Below, in pieces: positions 18,104 to 25,586 of a stretch of DNA of 37,291 bases. Below the pieces are notes generated by a model that was not told the DNA's origin, did not search any database, and saw only the letters and a program-made list of their open reading frames with translations. The position numbers were made by a program, and so were the translations under genes. This DNA is from Armatimonadota bacterium (lineage in GTDB: Bacteria; Armatimonadota; Zipacnadia; Zipacnadales; UBA11051). The stretch covers positions 1-37,291 of the forward strand of contig JABLXH010000006.1 in NCBI GenBank assembly GCA_013178155.1. The letters run 5' to 3'. The first letter of the stretch is position 1. Every line of letters begins with the position of its first letter.

Positions 18104-19120
18104 ATGTCGGAGCGCTGCGTGGTCGTTGGCGCCGGAGGCATCTCTGGCGCCTGGTTTCCACCCCTGAAGGCCGAGGGCGTGGACATTGCCGCCATCGTGG
18201 ACCTGCGGCTGGAGGCCGCCGTGGGTCGGGCCAAGCAGTACGAGCTGGACAGCTACACCACCACCAGCCTCCGCCGCGCCCTGCACAAGACCCGGCCCGA
18301 CTTCGTGGTGGACCTGACGGTGCCCGAGGCCCACTGCAAGGTGACCTGCCAGGCCCTGCGCGCGGGCTGCCACGTCATTGGCGAGAAGCCCATGGCCGCC
18401 TCCATGCGCGAGGCCCGGCGCATGGTCAAGGCCGCCGAGGAGAGCGGGAAGCTGTACATGGTCAGCCAATCGCGGCGCTGGGACGCGAAGCACGAGACCC
18501 TGCGCCGCACCATTGCCTCGGGCGAGATCGGCCAGGTCACCACCATCAACTGCGACTTCTACCTGGGTGCCCACTTCGGGGGCTTCCGCGACGAGATGGA
18601 AAGCCCGCTCATCCTCGACATGGCCATCCACCATTTTGACCTAGCCCGCTTCTTCACCGGTCTTGACCCGGTGGCGGTCTATGCGAAGGAGTTCAACCCG
18701 GTCGGCTCGTGGTATAAGGGCGACGTGGCCGCGAGCTGCATCTTCGAGATGAGCAATGGGGTCATCTTCACCTACCGGGGAAGCTGGTGCGCCGAGGGCT
18801 GCCACACCAGTTGGAATGGCGACTGGCGCATCATCGGCGATCGCGGCACCCTGTTGTATGACCACGACCAGGACCCCCACGGCCAGGTAGTCGCTGGCAC
18901 CGAGGGCTTCAACCGCCCTCTCCGGGACGCTGCCATCGTGACCGCCGAGGTGCCCTACACCGGCATGCACGGCGCCCTGCGGGAGCTACTGCACTACCTG
19001 CGCACCGGCGCGCGCCCGCAGACCGAGTGCCATGACAACATCAAGTCCCTGGCCATGGTCTTCGGGGCCATCGAGAGCTCGCGGAAGGGGAGGCGGGTGG
19101 AGGTGAAGGGGCAAGATTAG
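18104..19120 (+). CDS. Gfo/Idh/MocA-family NAD(P)-dependent oxidoreductase
   Basis: A 338-aa protein. The ATG at 18104 has AAGGAGG 10 nt upstream and directly opens the Rossmann fold (VVVGAGGISGAW). The open frame extends back to 17834, but into the UroD gene. Typical family motifs: the GEKPMA loop (EKP) near residue 92 and the LDMAIHHFDLARFF segment that carries the catalytic His region, followed by a C-terminal alpha/beta substrate domain. These enzymes oxidise or reduce sugars, inositols or sugar acids with NAD(P). With the divergent glycan cluster next to it, processing of an imported sugar is a reasonable inference. It ends in TAG and converges with the HEPN gene, leaving 18 bp. Confidence 0.9.
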   Translation: MSERCVVVGAGGISGAWFPPLKAEGVDIAAIVDLRLEAAVGRAKQYELDSYTTTSLRRALHKTRPDFVVDLTVPEAHCKVTCQALRAGCHVIGEKPMAASMREARRMVKAAEESGKLYMVSQSRRWDAKHETLRRTIASGEIGQVTTINCDFYLGAHFGGFRDEMESPLILDMAIHHFDLARFFTGLDPVAVYAKEFNPVGSWYKGDVAASCIFEMSNGVIFTYRGSWCAEGCHTSWNGDWRIIGDRGTLLYDHDQDPHGQVVAGTEGFNRPLRDAAIVTAEVPYTGMHGALRELLHYLRTGARPQTECHDNIKSLAMVFGAIESSRKGRRVEVKGQD

Positions 19121-19138
19121 GGCCAAAGGATGTCTATG

Positions 19139-20434
19139 TCAGGTTGCCCTCTGACGGATGCGCTTTATGTGGCTAATCACCCTCGACTGAACCTCAAGTT
19201 CGTTATTGGAGACGCTCGCCAAGCGGTAGTAGGTGAAGAGGCTCTCCCGGGTCGGACAGGCTCGCCGAAGGCCGTAGGTCGTGGCTATGCACACCTCAAC
19301 GATCTTCTTCAGCATCTGGACATCCCTGAGCCCTTCTTCCGCGAACCGGCCCGCATGGACCAGCCTGTTCCGGGTGACATAGCATACGTCGAGCAGGTCG
19401 GCCAACAAGGGATGTTGGCGTAGCAGTATCTTCGCCCGCTTGCAGACTTCGTCCATGCTATACTTGCCGTCAGGATCATGGGTCAGCAACTCCAGAACCT
19501 GCCAGAGACACAGAAAGGCTTCACTCCAGTTGGTGGTATCGAGAGCCTTCCCATACTTCTCGATGGCATCCTCGATGAGGCCTAAAGTCGTTCGCCCGCT
19601 TCGCGCGTGCCGGAGTTCGCGCAGAAGCCGTTCTGCCCGCATCAGTGTCCTCTCGGCCAAGCGTGGGCGGCTATATGAGTGCGGAGGGTTCTCCTCGTAG
19701 TAGTAGCCGGCCAGGTCGCCGCTCTCGCGGAAGATCCCGCTGACCGGAGGCACCCTCACTCTGCCTAGCGGGTTCGGTCTCCCAATCTGGATGGTATACC
19801 TGCCCAAAGCCTCCAGGTTCAGGGCTGAGCGCAGAAGCTGGAAAGATGCCTGGGTCGCACTGAACGCCTGTCGGTGGTCCCTCCCTTCATGTATGACTTC
19901 CAGCGGTGTGAACGAACGGTACAGGAGTGCCGGGTCCGTACCGGGCACCAGCTTGATCTCGTCCATCCACGCACCAAGCGAGAGATGGTGGCTCAGTCCA
20001 CTCCACGTGCGGACCCGGAAGCGGATGTCATTCGCGGTGAGCTACCGTCTCCCCGCCAGACACGCCGGGTCAACGTTCAGGGGAAAGACGATATGGTAAG
20101 TGTGGAGAGGGGTTGATAGGTGGCGACGGACACATGATGCCAGCACTCGTCGAAGAGCGAATAGGTCCGGTTTCCTCATCAACGGAAGGCGAAAGGCTGC
20201 TTCAGACACGAGACGGCGGCGGGTCCGATCATCCTGAATATCCGGGAGTTGCAGCAGAGATGCGAGGGTAAACAGAAGGGCGTCGAGTCTGAAGGCATCA
20301 TGTGCGACTGCTCGGCCACTCTCCACCACCATGAGTCTCAGCAGGGCATCGAGGTTCCGCCTGAGTTTCTGCTCGTCCTTCTGGTGCCACGTGACAAGTT
20401 CCCTCTCTGTCCGGCGCGTGGGGAGTGGGGCCAT
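19139..20434 (-). pseudogene. HEPN-domain (Apea-like) protein gene interrupted by one in-frame TAG
   Basis: A single reading frame of 432 codons runs from ATG at 20434 (GGGGAGG ending 6 nt upstream) to TGA at 19139-19141. It is broken only by TAG at 20042-20044 (codon 131). Translation is coherent on both sides: HIVFPLNVDPACLAGRR, stop, LTANDIRFRVRTWSG. So this is one gene with a nonsense codon, not two genes. A later ATG at 19966 could restart a 275-aa product but lacks a clear ribosome site. The C-terminal half is helical and carries R-x4-H (RNRLVH, R355/H360 in whole-frame numbering), the HEPN ribonuclease motif. It also has the WSEAFLCLWQVLELL helix typical of Apea-like HEPN proteins. Such proteins occur in defence and toxin-like systems, but no MNT or other partner is adjacent. 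GC is lower than in the flanking genes. CAG-to-TAG (Gln) is the simplest origin of the stop. Confidence 0.7.
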
Positions 20435-20531
20435 TCTCTACCTCCCCACAGTCGTACCAGTGGGGCGTGCCAGCAGGCTGACAATAACCGCTCTCCTGCT
20501 CTCCTGACGCCGTCGATACACTGCCGTGGTG

Positions 20532-20594
20532 GTTGCCGCGGGCGTCTACGGAGAGGCGTACGCTGTAACGCATTGTTCAATGGTCGGCGGCAAC
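20532..20594. repeat. 63-bp palindromic element with 8-bp terminal inverted repeats (REP/MITE-like)
   Basis: The ends are exact inverted repeats: GTTGCCGC at 20532-20539 and GCGGCAAC at 20587-20594. Inside are two more dyads, GCGTACGC (20556-20563) and CATTG-TT-CAATG (20571-20582). It lies in the 176-bp non-coding gap between UroD gene 2 and the HEPN gene. Read on the minus strand it would encode NNALQRTPLRR. I recall similar strings in spurious hypothetical proteins from other genomes, consistent with a dispersed repeat. I saw no second copy in this window. Confidence 0.5.
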
Positions 20595-20610
20595 GCACAA
20601 GGTTTGCGGG

Positions 20611-21729
20611 TCAGTCATACCTCGCCAGCCGCATTGCTGTCTCGACGAAGGCGATGTGGTTCTCGATGATGCGGTCGGAGAGCGTCGGCCAGGTGCCAGG
20701 GTCGCTGGTGGGGCAGAGAATGAAGCCCCCGCCGGGCTTGCCCTCGGCGATGACCTCCTCCACCCGCCGCACCATCTGCGGCGGCTCCAGAAGCTGAAAG
20801 TCGCCGTTTTGGACACCCCCGTCCAGGCACATGCGGCCGGCGCAGCGCTGCTTGGCCTCTGACAGGGTCAGCTTGCCGATGGGTGGCGGCTCGATGGGGT
20901 TCAGGCAGTCCACGCCCATCTCGATGAAGTCCTCCAGCACCGGGTTCATGTCTCCGTGGCAGTGTACCCACACCAGCTTCCCCGCGTCGTGGATGAGGTC
21001 TATGAGGCGCTTGTCGTAGTCGAAGCAGAACTCGCGGAAGTCGCGGGGCGAGGCCAGTGGTGGAATGCACAGCTCCGGCCCAACCCAGCCATAGCAGTCG
21101 CCCACGCCCGCGGCCAGACACTGCTTCACCACATGCTCGATGTCAGCATAGGCGCGGTCAATGAGCTCGCGCAGCAGCTCCCGTTCGTCCATCAGCCAGA
21201 AGCCGAAGGTCTCCGAACCCATCTGCGCCTCGACGGCATACATGGCTTCACCGATGCCGACCATGAGCATGGCGCTGTCACCGCTGCGGCGCTGCAGGTC
21301 GAAGTAGGATTCCGGGTTCAAGCGCGGTCGCCGCACCGGCAGGGACAGCCAGCGGTGAGCATCCTCGACGGTTTCGATGAAGTGCTTGCGCACATACCCG
21401 GGGCTTCCGTCGCGAGGGGCGTCGTAGAGCTGCGTCAGCGGCCCGGCGGGCGCTTCGATAGTCGTGGCGATCTCCCTGAGGTGCGGCCGGGGGCCATCGC
21501 GCTCCTCGCTGCGGGTGGGTGTCGGCGGCAGGTCGTCTTCCAGCACCGGGCTCCAGCCGCGCAGTTGGTCCAGGTCGTAGCGCTCGCACAGCTCGTAAAG
21601 CGGTTTCCACGTCTCATCGGCCCGCGGGAACATGGGGTCCACGCCCCACAGCCGCACCGGCAAGCGGTCCGTGGGTTCGCAGTGGAAGGCGCGGTGCAGA
21701 CGTTCGCGGCAGGACATGGTGGCAGCCAT
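20611..21729 (-). CDS. UroD-family protein, second paralogue
   Basis: A 372-aa cytoplasmic protein of the uroporphyrinogen decarboxylase superfamily (MSCRERLHRAFHCEPTDRLPV opening; GVDCLNPIEPPPIGKLTLSEAK; GKPGGGFILCPTSDP). The ATG at 21729 has AAGGAG 6 nt upstream; a second ATG at 21717 is possible. Compared with the paralogue at 16726-17925, the metal site differs. The HxC motif reads H256-C-H258 (VHCHGDM) and the position of the downstream Cys is Val (CLDGGVQNGD). A classical zinc/corrinoid methyl transfer is therefore less certain. Genes of this subtype are common in planctomycete-like genomes, with unknown substrate. It is not closely linked to another same-strand gene: the epimerase stop lies 282 bp upstream, and downstream is the HEPN gene past the palindromic element. 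Confidence 0.82.
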   Translation of the reverse strand: MAATMSCRERLHRAFHCEPTDRLPVRLWGVDPMFPRADETWKPLYELCERYDLDQLRGWSPVLEDDLPPTPTRSEERDGPRPHLREIATTIEAPAGPLTQLYDAPRDGSPGYVRKHFIETVEDAHRWLSLPVRRPRLNPESYFDLQRRSGDSAMLMVGIGEAMYAVEAQMGSETFGFWLMDERELLRELIDRAYADIEHVVKQCLAAGVGDCYGWVGPELCIPPLASPRDFREFCFDYDKRLIDLIHDAGKLVWVHCHGDMNPVLEDFIEMGVDCLNPIEPPPIGKLTLSEAKQRCAGRMCLDGGVQNGDFQLLEPPQMVRRVEEVIAEGKPGGGFILCPTSDPGTWPTLSDRIIENHIAFVETAMRLARYD

Positions 21730-21938
21730 GGGAGGCTCCTTCCGATGGTGCGGGCAGTGTCAACCCGGTCTCGCTGCTGTGCTTTCTCCCTACTCCAGCA
21801 GGTGCAGAGGGGAGGAAGGGGGGCTCATTGGTGCCGCCGGCGATACTTTCGTCAGCGGATGTGCCGGCCTGTCGCAGGCATCGGAGATTCCCCCGCCAGG
21901 CCGTGCAATCCTGCCCAACCTGTCCCCCGTGAGCACGA

Positions 21939-21962
21939 ACGGCGACCGTTTCCGGTCGCCGT
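21939..21962 (-). terminator. 10-bp GC-rich hairpin downstream of the epimerase-like gene
   Basis: A perfect 10-bp stem ACGGCGACCG / CGGTCGCCGT. On the minus strand the 4-nt loop reads GAAA, a GNRA-type tetraloop. It lies 49 bp past the epimerase-like stop at 22012. No U-tract follows, so it may be a weak or factor-assisted terminator or a 3' stabilising hairpin. The rest of the 282-bp gap (21730-22011) shows no gene that I can support. Confidence 0.4.
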
Positions 21963-22011
21963 CGCCGTTACCCTGGACCAGGGCTCACAGGAGTAGCCGT
22001 TGTGCCGACGA

Positions 22012-23058
22012 CTAGTAGACGTGGTCCGCGCTGCCGAACTTCGTGGGCAGGTTCCAGTACTCGCCGCCGGCCTTCACCCAGTTGGCCGCCGCCACGATCA
22101 TTTCCTCCCAGTTGTCGCGGTACGGCCCAAACTGCTCCACGCAGAAGCTGTCGTTGGCAATGAGGGCCGTGTCGGCCTCCTCGGTAGCAAAGATCGGTTC
22201 CTTGCCCAGTACTGCCGCCAGCTTCAGGCAGATTTCGCGCACGTTGTAGTAGGGTCCGCTGACATTGAAAACGCGGGGCGGGTTGGCCGCAATCTCCAGG
22301 CCGCGCAGCGAACGGTCAATGGCGTCACGCTGAGAGATGAGATTCACATACGGCATCTCCAGCGAGATGCGCTCGCCGGTGTTGATCATCCGCGCCAGGT
22401 CCACCAGCACGCCATAGCCCAGGTGCTGGGCATACATCAGCCGGTAGTGGCAGATCTTCTGCTCCTTGTGGCCGCTGGCTGAGACGTTCCAGGCCATCTC
22501 GCGACCCACGATGGAATAGCCGTAGATGCCCTGCGGCTCCAGGATGGCGTCTTCCTTGCAGCCGCCGGCGGCCGGATCGGTGTGCGGATAGGGATTGCCG
22601 GAGGACCAGTTCACGACCCGGGAGCGGTTGTACTTCATGGCGACCATACCCGGGACGATGCAGTTCATCAGGATGGTCTTGCCGGGGTCAGCGGCCGAGC
22701 CAAACTTGAAGCCGACCATGTAGATGACGTTGGCGGCGTCCGGAAGGCTATCCAGGAAGGCCTGGTCACTGAGGTCGCCCACGAAGGTCTTGACGCCGAG
22801 CTTCTCCTCGAAGTAGGCCTTCGTTGCCTTGGCGGCGTCGGTGATGTAAAGCGACGGGACCATGATCTCGCGTCGAGTGCCGGCCAGGCGGTCCGCCTTG
22901 ACCAGTGTCTCGACCAGCTCGGGCCCGACCTTGCCATCGCCACCCAGGACCACAATGTCGCCCTCAAGCCTGCCCATCATGCCGACGAGGCCCTCGGTCG
23001 GCTCGGTCATGAACTCCCGGAGCTCGTCCACGTTGGTGATGTCCACCATGCTCTTCAT
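22012..23058 (-). CDS. NAD-dependent epimerase/dehydratase-like (extended SDR) protein lacking the catalytic Lys
   Basis: A 348-aa protein with a Rossmann nucleotide-binding start (DIVVLGGDGKVGPELVETLV, glycine motif at residues 39-45), a VIYMVGFKFGS strand and the active-site serine strand VVNWSSGNPYP. The C-terminus is epimerase-like (RVFNVSGPYYNVREICLKLAAVLG). The YxxxK motif reads Y179-GYS-I183, so the usual Lys is missing. If Y181 is the tyrosine, the residue is Gly185. Catalysis by the normal SDR mechanism is doubtful. I chose the ATG at 23058, which has an AAGG 8 nt upstream; an upstream ATG at 23166 adds a non-conserved proline-rich tail. It lies 126 bp after the SGNH gene and ends in TAG. 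Confidence 0.75.
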   Translation of the reverse strand: MKSMVDITNVDELREFMTEPTEGLVGMMGRLEGDIVVLGGDGKVGPELVETLVKADRLAGTRREIMVPSLYITDAAKATKAYFEEKLGVKTFVGDLSDQAFLDSLPDAANVIYMVGFKFGSAADPGKTILMNCIVPGMVAMKYNRSRVVNWSSGNPYPHTDPAAGGCKEDAILEPQGIYGYSIVGREMAWNVSASGHKEQKICHYRLMYAQHLGYGVLVDLARMINTGERISLEMPYVNLISQRDAIDRSLRGLEIAANPPRVFNVSGPYYNVREICLKLAAVLGKEPIFATEEADTALIANDSFCVEQFGPYRDNWEEMIVAAANWVKAGGEYWNLPTKFGSADHVY

Positions 23059-23184
23059 TGACGGTACCTTCCCTCTCCAAAAAAGGCCGGGCCAGCGTGG
23101 GCCCGGGGCGTGCGTCTCGGTGCTATCGTGAGCTTCCATTATAGACCTTGCCGGCACTGGCCTCAAGACCGCGACCCATCCTCC

Positions 23185-24456
23185 TCAGGGAGACTGCAGC
23201 TGCCGCCTCACCCATTCGCCGAAGACCGTCGCGGCTGGTCGCTGGTCCCCCTCTTCCCGCAAGAGATAAGGCAGGTCCTGGCCCTGGGCGACCCGCAACG
23301 CGAGCGCCTCAGCGGCCTGATCCGGCAGGTTGAGCTGCGGCTCGGCCACCGACGGCAGGACGACGAGGCAGTCCCATTCCATCCGGCCAAACGACAGCGA
23401 CCAGTTCAGGACCCACGAGTATCGCCGGTAGTAGTCCCGGGCGTCACCCGCCAGGGCCGAACCCGGCACCGCAATGATGACCAGGTCCCGTTGCACTCGC
23501 GAACCGCCGTCGCTGGGGGCCGACCAGCCCATGGCCCTGGCTTCACTCTCGAGGTCGGCCAGCGACTTGCCGGCTGTCTCCCACCGCGTAACCTGGACCT
23601 TGGCGTCTGGTCTCACCGCCATAAGTGCAGGCCCGATGAGTTCATCGTAGGGGGGCATCGCCAGCACCCGCACAGGCTGTTCGGTCTGCAGACACTCGAG
23701 GGTGCGCGGCAGTCCCGGCAAGAGCGGTCCCACCTTACTCAGCGACACTCGGCGTCCGCTGATGACCCAGGCCACCTCCTCCGCCATGGCCTTGTGCCCG
23801 CGCATGTTGGGGTGGATGGTCTCGCTCATCAGCTCCGCCCACGCCCGTTCGTCGCGACGCCGGATGCCCTCGTAGACCGCGAAGTGGTCAGCCACAGGCA
23901 CGCCGAGGGTCGTCGCCACCTCGCGCACGATCCCTGCGTAGGCTGCCAGGCGCCCCAGCGGCCGCCCCGGGTCCTCGTCGTAGATGGAGTTGGGCGTGCA
24001 CAGCACTACTTCGGTGCCGGTCGCGGTACACCGCCTCACAATCTCCGCGAGGTTCGCTCGGTAAGTCTCGGGCGGGATGCCCGTGACATCGTTCATGCCG
24101 AACATGACGACGACCAGGTCGGGCCGGTGAGCCAACACGTCGGCTTCGATGCGCGCCAGGGCAGCCACTGTTGTGTTGCCGCTGACGCCCGCATTGACGA
24201 CCTGCACATCAGCGCCGGGATAGAGACGCCCCAACGCTACTGCCAGCATCTCGGGCTAGGCCCGCCGGCCTCCGGTGTGGTAGTACACGCCGGTGATGCT
24301 GTCCCCGAAGGCGACGATCCGGACCGGCCCGCGGCCGGCCGCCAGCTTCTGCGCGACCTTCAGTTCCATGGGGCTCTCCTGAGAGGATGCGACAGGCGAC
24401 CTCAGCACCAGCGCCGTCAGGGCCAACAGCAAGATAACCGGCCCCGGGGCTCTCAC
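23185..24456 (-). pseudogene. Secreted SGNH/GDSL hydrolase gene interrupted by one in-frame TAG
   Basis: One frame of 424 codons runs from GTG at 24456 to TGA at 23185-23187. It is interrupted only by TAG at 24256-24258 (codon 67). Before the stop are a signal peptide (VILLLALTALVLRSPVASS) and the nucleophile block IVAFGDSITGVYYHTGGRRA. After it, PEMLAVALGRLYPGADVQVVNAGVSGN supplies block II, VVMFGMNDV block III, and ETIHPNMRGH block V (Glu where most have Asp). Without the first 66 residues the downstream 354-aa frame (ATG at 24249) lacks the catalytic Ser and signal. The gene is thus inactivated unless the stop is read through or is a sequence error. Trp (TGG) or Tyr would fit the position. 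The start overlaps the GH5 stop (GTGA), suggesting coupling. SGNH enzymes of this kind deacetylate glycans; the substrate is not shown. A C-terminal ~150-aa extension follows the esterase domain. Confidence 0.75.
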
Positions 24457-25586
24457 CGCGCTGCCTGCAAGCGAGCGTTGGCTTCCGTGAGCGCCTGCAG
24501 TTGGTACGCCCGGGGGCCGTCGGGCTTGACGGTGAAGGTGTCGTCCTGCTGGCCGCCGAAGGTCCAGAGCGCAGCCAGCGGCACGCCCTCTTTCTCCAGG
24601 ACGGCGAGCATCTCGCGGAACTTCGTTTCGCTCTCCTCCGGTGGGCCGGGCACCCCGAACTCACCCACAAAGAGCGGCTTGCGTTCTCGCCGCGCCACGT
24701 CCATCGCCAACGCGATCCGCTGCACGTCGTCCTCGTAGGCGTGGACGCTGATCACATTGATCGGATCCGGATTGTCGTCGCGCAGCATCTCGGCCGTCTG
24801 AGCTGGCGTGTCCTCGTCCCAGGTTCCGTGCTTCCAGTTGTGCCAGGCGCAAGTGCGGGGGAAGCCGTCGCCGGTGGAGATGATGCGGTAGGGGTCATAC
24901 TTGCGGACCTCCTGGCCAAAGGCCGCGAAGGCGGTGCGAATGATCTCGTAGGTCCACTCATCCCGTTCCGAGCGGCTGGTAGCGGTGCCCAGTTCAGGCC
25001 ACACCGCCGGGCGATGCTCGCTGGCGTTGGGGAGGTTCGCACCGAGGTTGAACTCGTTGCCAAACTCCCAGCCCCAGATGGCCGGCGCGTCAACATACCG
25101 GGTCACCACGTCCCGCACATAGTCACGCATATAGCGGTGGGTCTCGCTCTCGAGGTTGCCCCACTGGTCGCACGGTTCGCCCACCAGGTCGCATACCGTG
25201 GCCTGATTCCAGAACAGCGACGGGATGAGACCAACCCCGTTTTGCCCGGCAGCCTTGACGATGAGGTCCAGGCGCCGGAAGAACTCGGTCTTGTCGTCCA
25301 GGTACAGCCGCGCGTCCTTGGGCCAGAAGCCGCAAGCGATGAAGCGCACAAAGGGCACCTTGGCCGCGGCGAGTTGCTGGAAGCCCTCCTTGTAGCTGGT
25401 ATCCTCGGGGTTCTCCAACAGCCGCAGGAAAACGTCATACCAGTTGACACCAAAGCCCCGGTAGGGCTCGCCATTGAACACGAGCCTGCCCGCCCGGTCC
25501 ACCTGCAGCCCCAGCTCCTGGGCGAATGTGGTCGTCCCCGCGCTCACCACGAATCCGGCCAGAAATGCAGCCGCCAGCAGCTTCAT
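24453..25586 (-). CDS. Secreted GH5-type glycoside hydrolase (cellulase/mannanase-like)
   Basis: A 377-aa protein with a signal peptide (MKLLAAAFLAGFVVSAGTTTFAQ). The (beta/alpha)8 clan GH-A signatures are clear: LVFNGEPYRGFGVNWYD, acid/base E178 in WEFGNEFN, HAYEDD (His of the substrate site), nucleophile E309 in LFVGEFG, and W near the C-terminus (AALWTFGG). The separation of the two Glu residues fits GH5. Specificity among glucan, mannan and other substrates cannot be told. I took the ATG at 25586, which overlaps the creatininase TGA (ATGA); another ATG lies 9 nt upstream. The chain end overlaps the SGNH start. Creatininase-GH5-SGNH therefore form a coupled trio. It ends in TGA. Confidence 0.87.
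   Translation of the reverse strand: MKLLAAAFLAGFVVSAGTTTFAQELGLQVDRAGRLVFNGEPYRGFGVNWYDVFLRLLENPEDTSYKEGFQQLAAAKVPFVRFIACGFWPKDARLYLDDKTEFFRRLDLIVKAAGQNGVGLIPSLFWNQATVCDLVGEPCDQWGNLESETHRYMRDYVRDVVTRYVDAPAIWGWEFGNEFNLGANLPNASEHRPAVWPELGTATSRSERDEWTYEIIRTAFAAFGQEVRKYDPYRIISTGDGFPRTCAWHNWKHGTWDEDTPAQTAEMLRDDNPDPINVISVHAYEDDVQRIALAMDVARRERKPLFVGEFGVPGPPEESETKFREMLAVLEKEGVPLAALWTFGGQQDDTFTVKPDGPRAYQLQALTEANARLQAAR

Noticed and set aside
19139-20434. HEPN/MNT toxin-antitoxin pair
   Set aside because: Only a HEPN-type motif is visible; there is no MNT nucleotidyltransferase motif (GSxxxGxxxxxSDxD) in or beside the gene.
20338-20598. 86-aa minus-strand open frame containing NNALQRTPLRR
   Set aside because: It overlaps the HEPN start region and the palindromic repeat, has no ribosome site and low-complexity Arg-rich content. 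It is more likely a translated repeat than a gene.
20042-24258. Genome-wide reassignment of TAG as a sense codon
   Set aside because: Eight of the 22 reading frames with a visible end terminate at TAG at natural family ends (for example the LamG, Gfo/Idh, epimerase-like, GH43-linked sialidase and TPR genes). TAG is a normal stop here.
23110-24738. 542-aa plus-strand open frame opposite the SGNH gene
   Set aside because: Arg/His/Pro/Gln-rich shadow translation of the opposite strand, with no recognisable motif.
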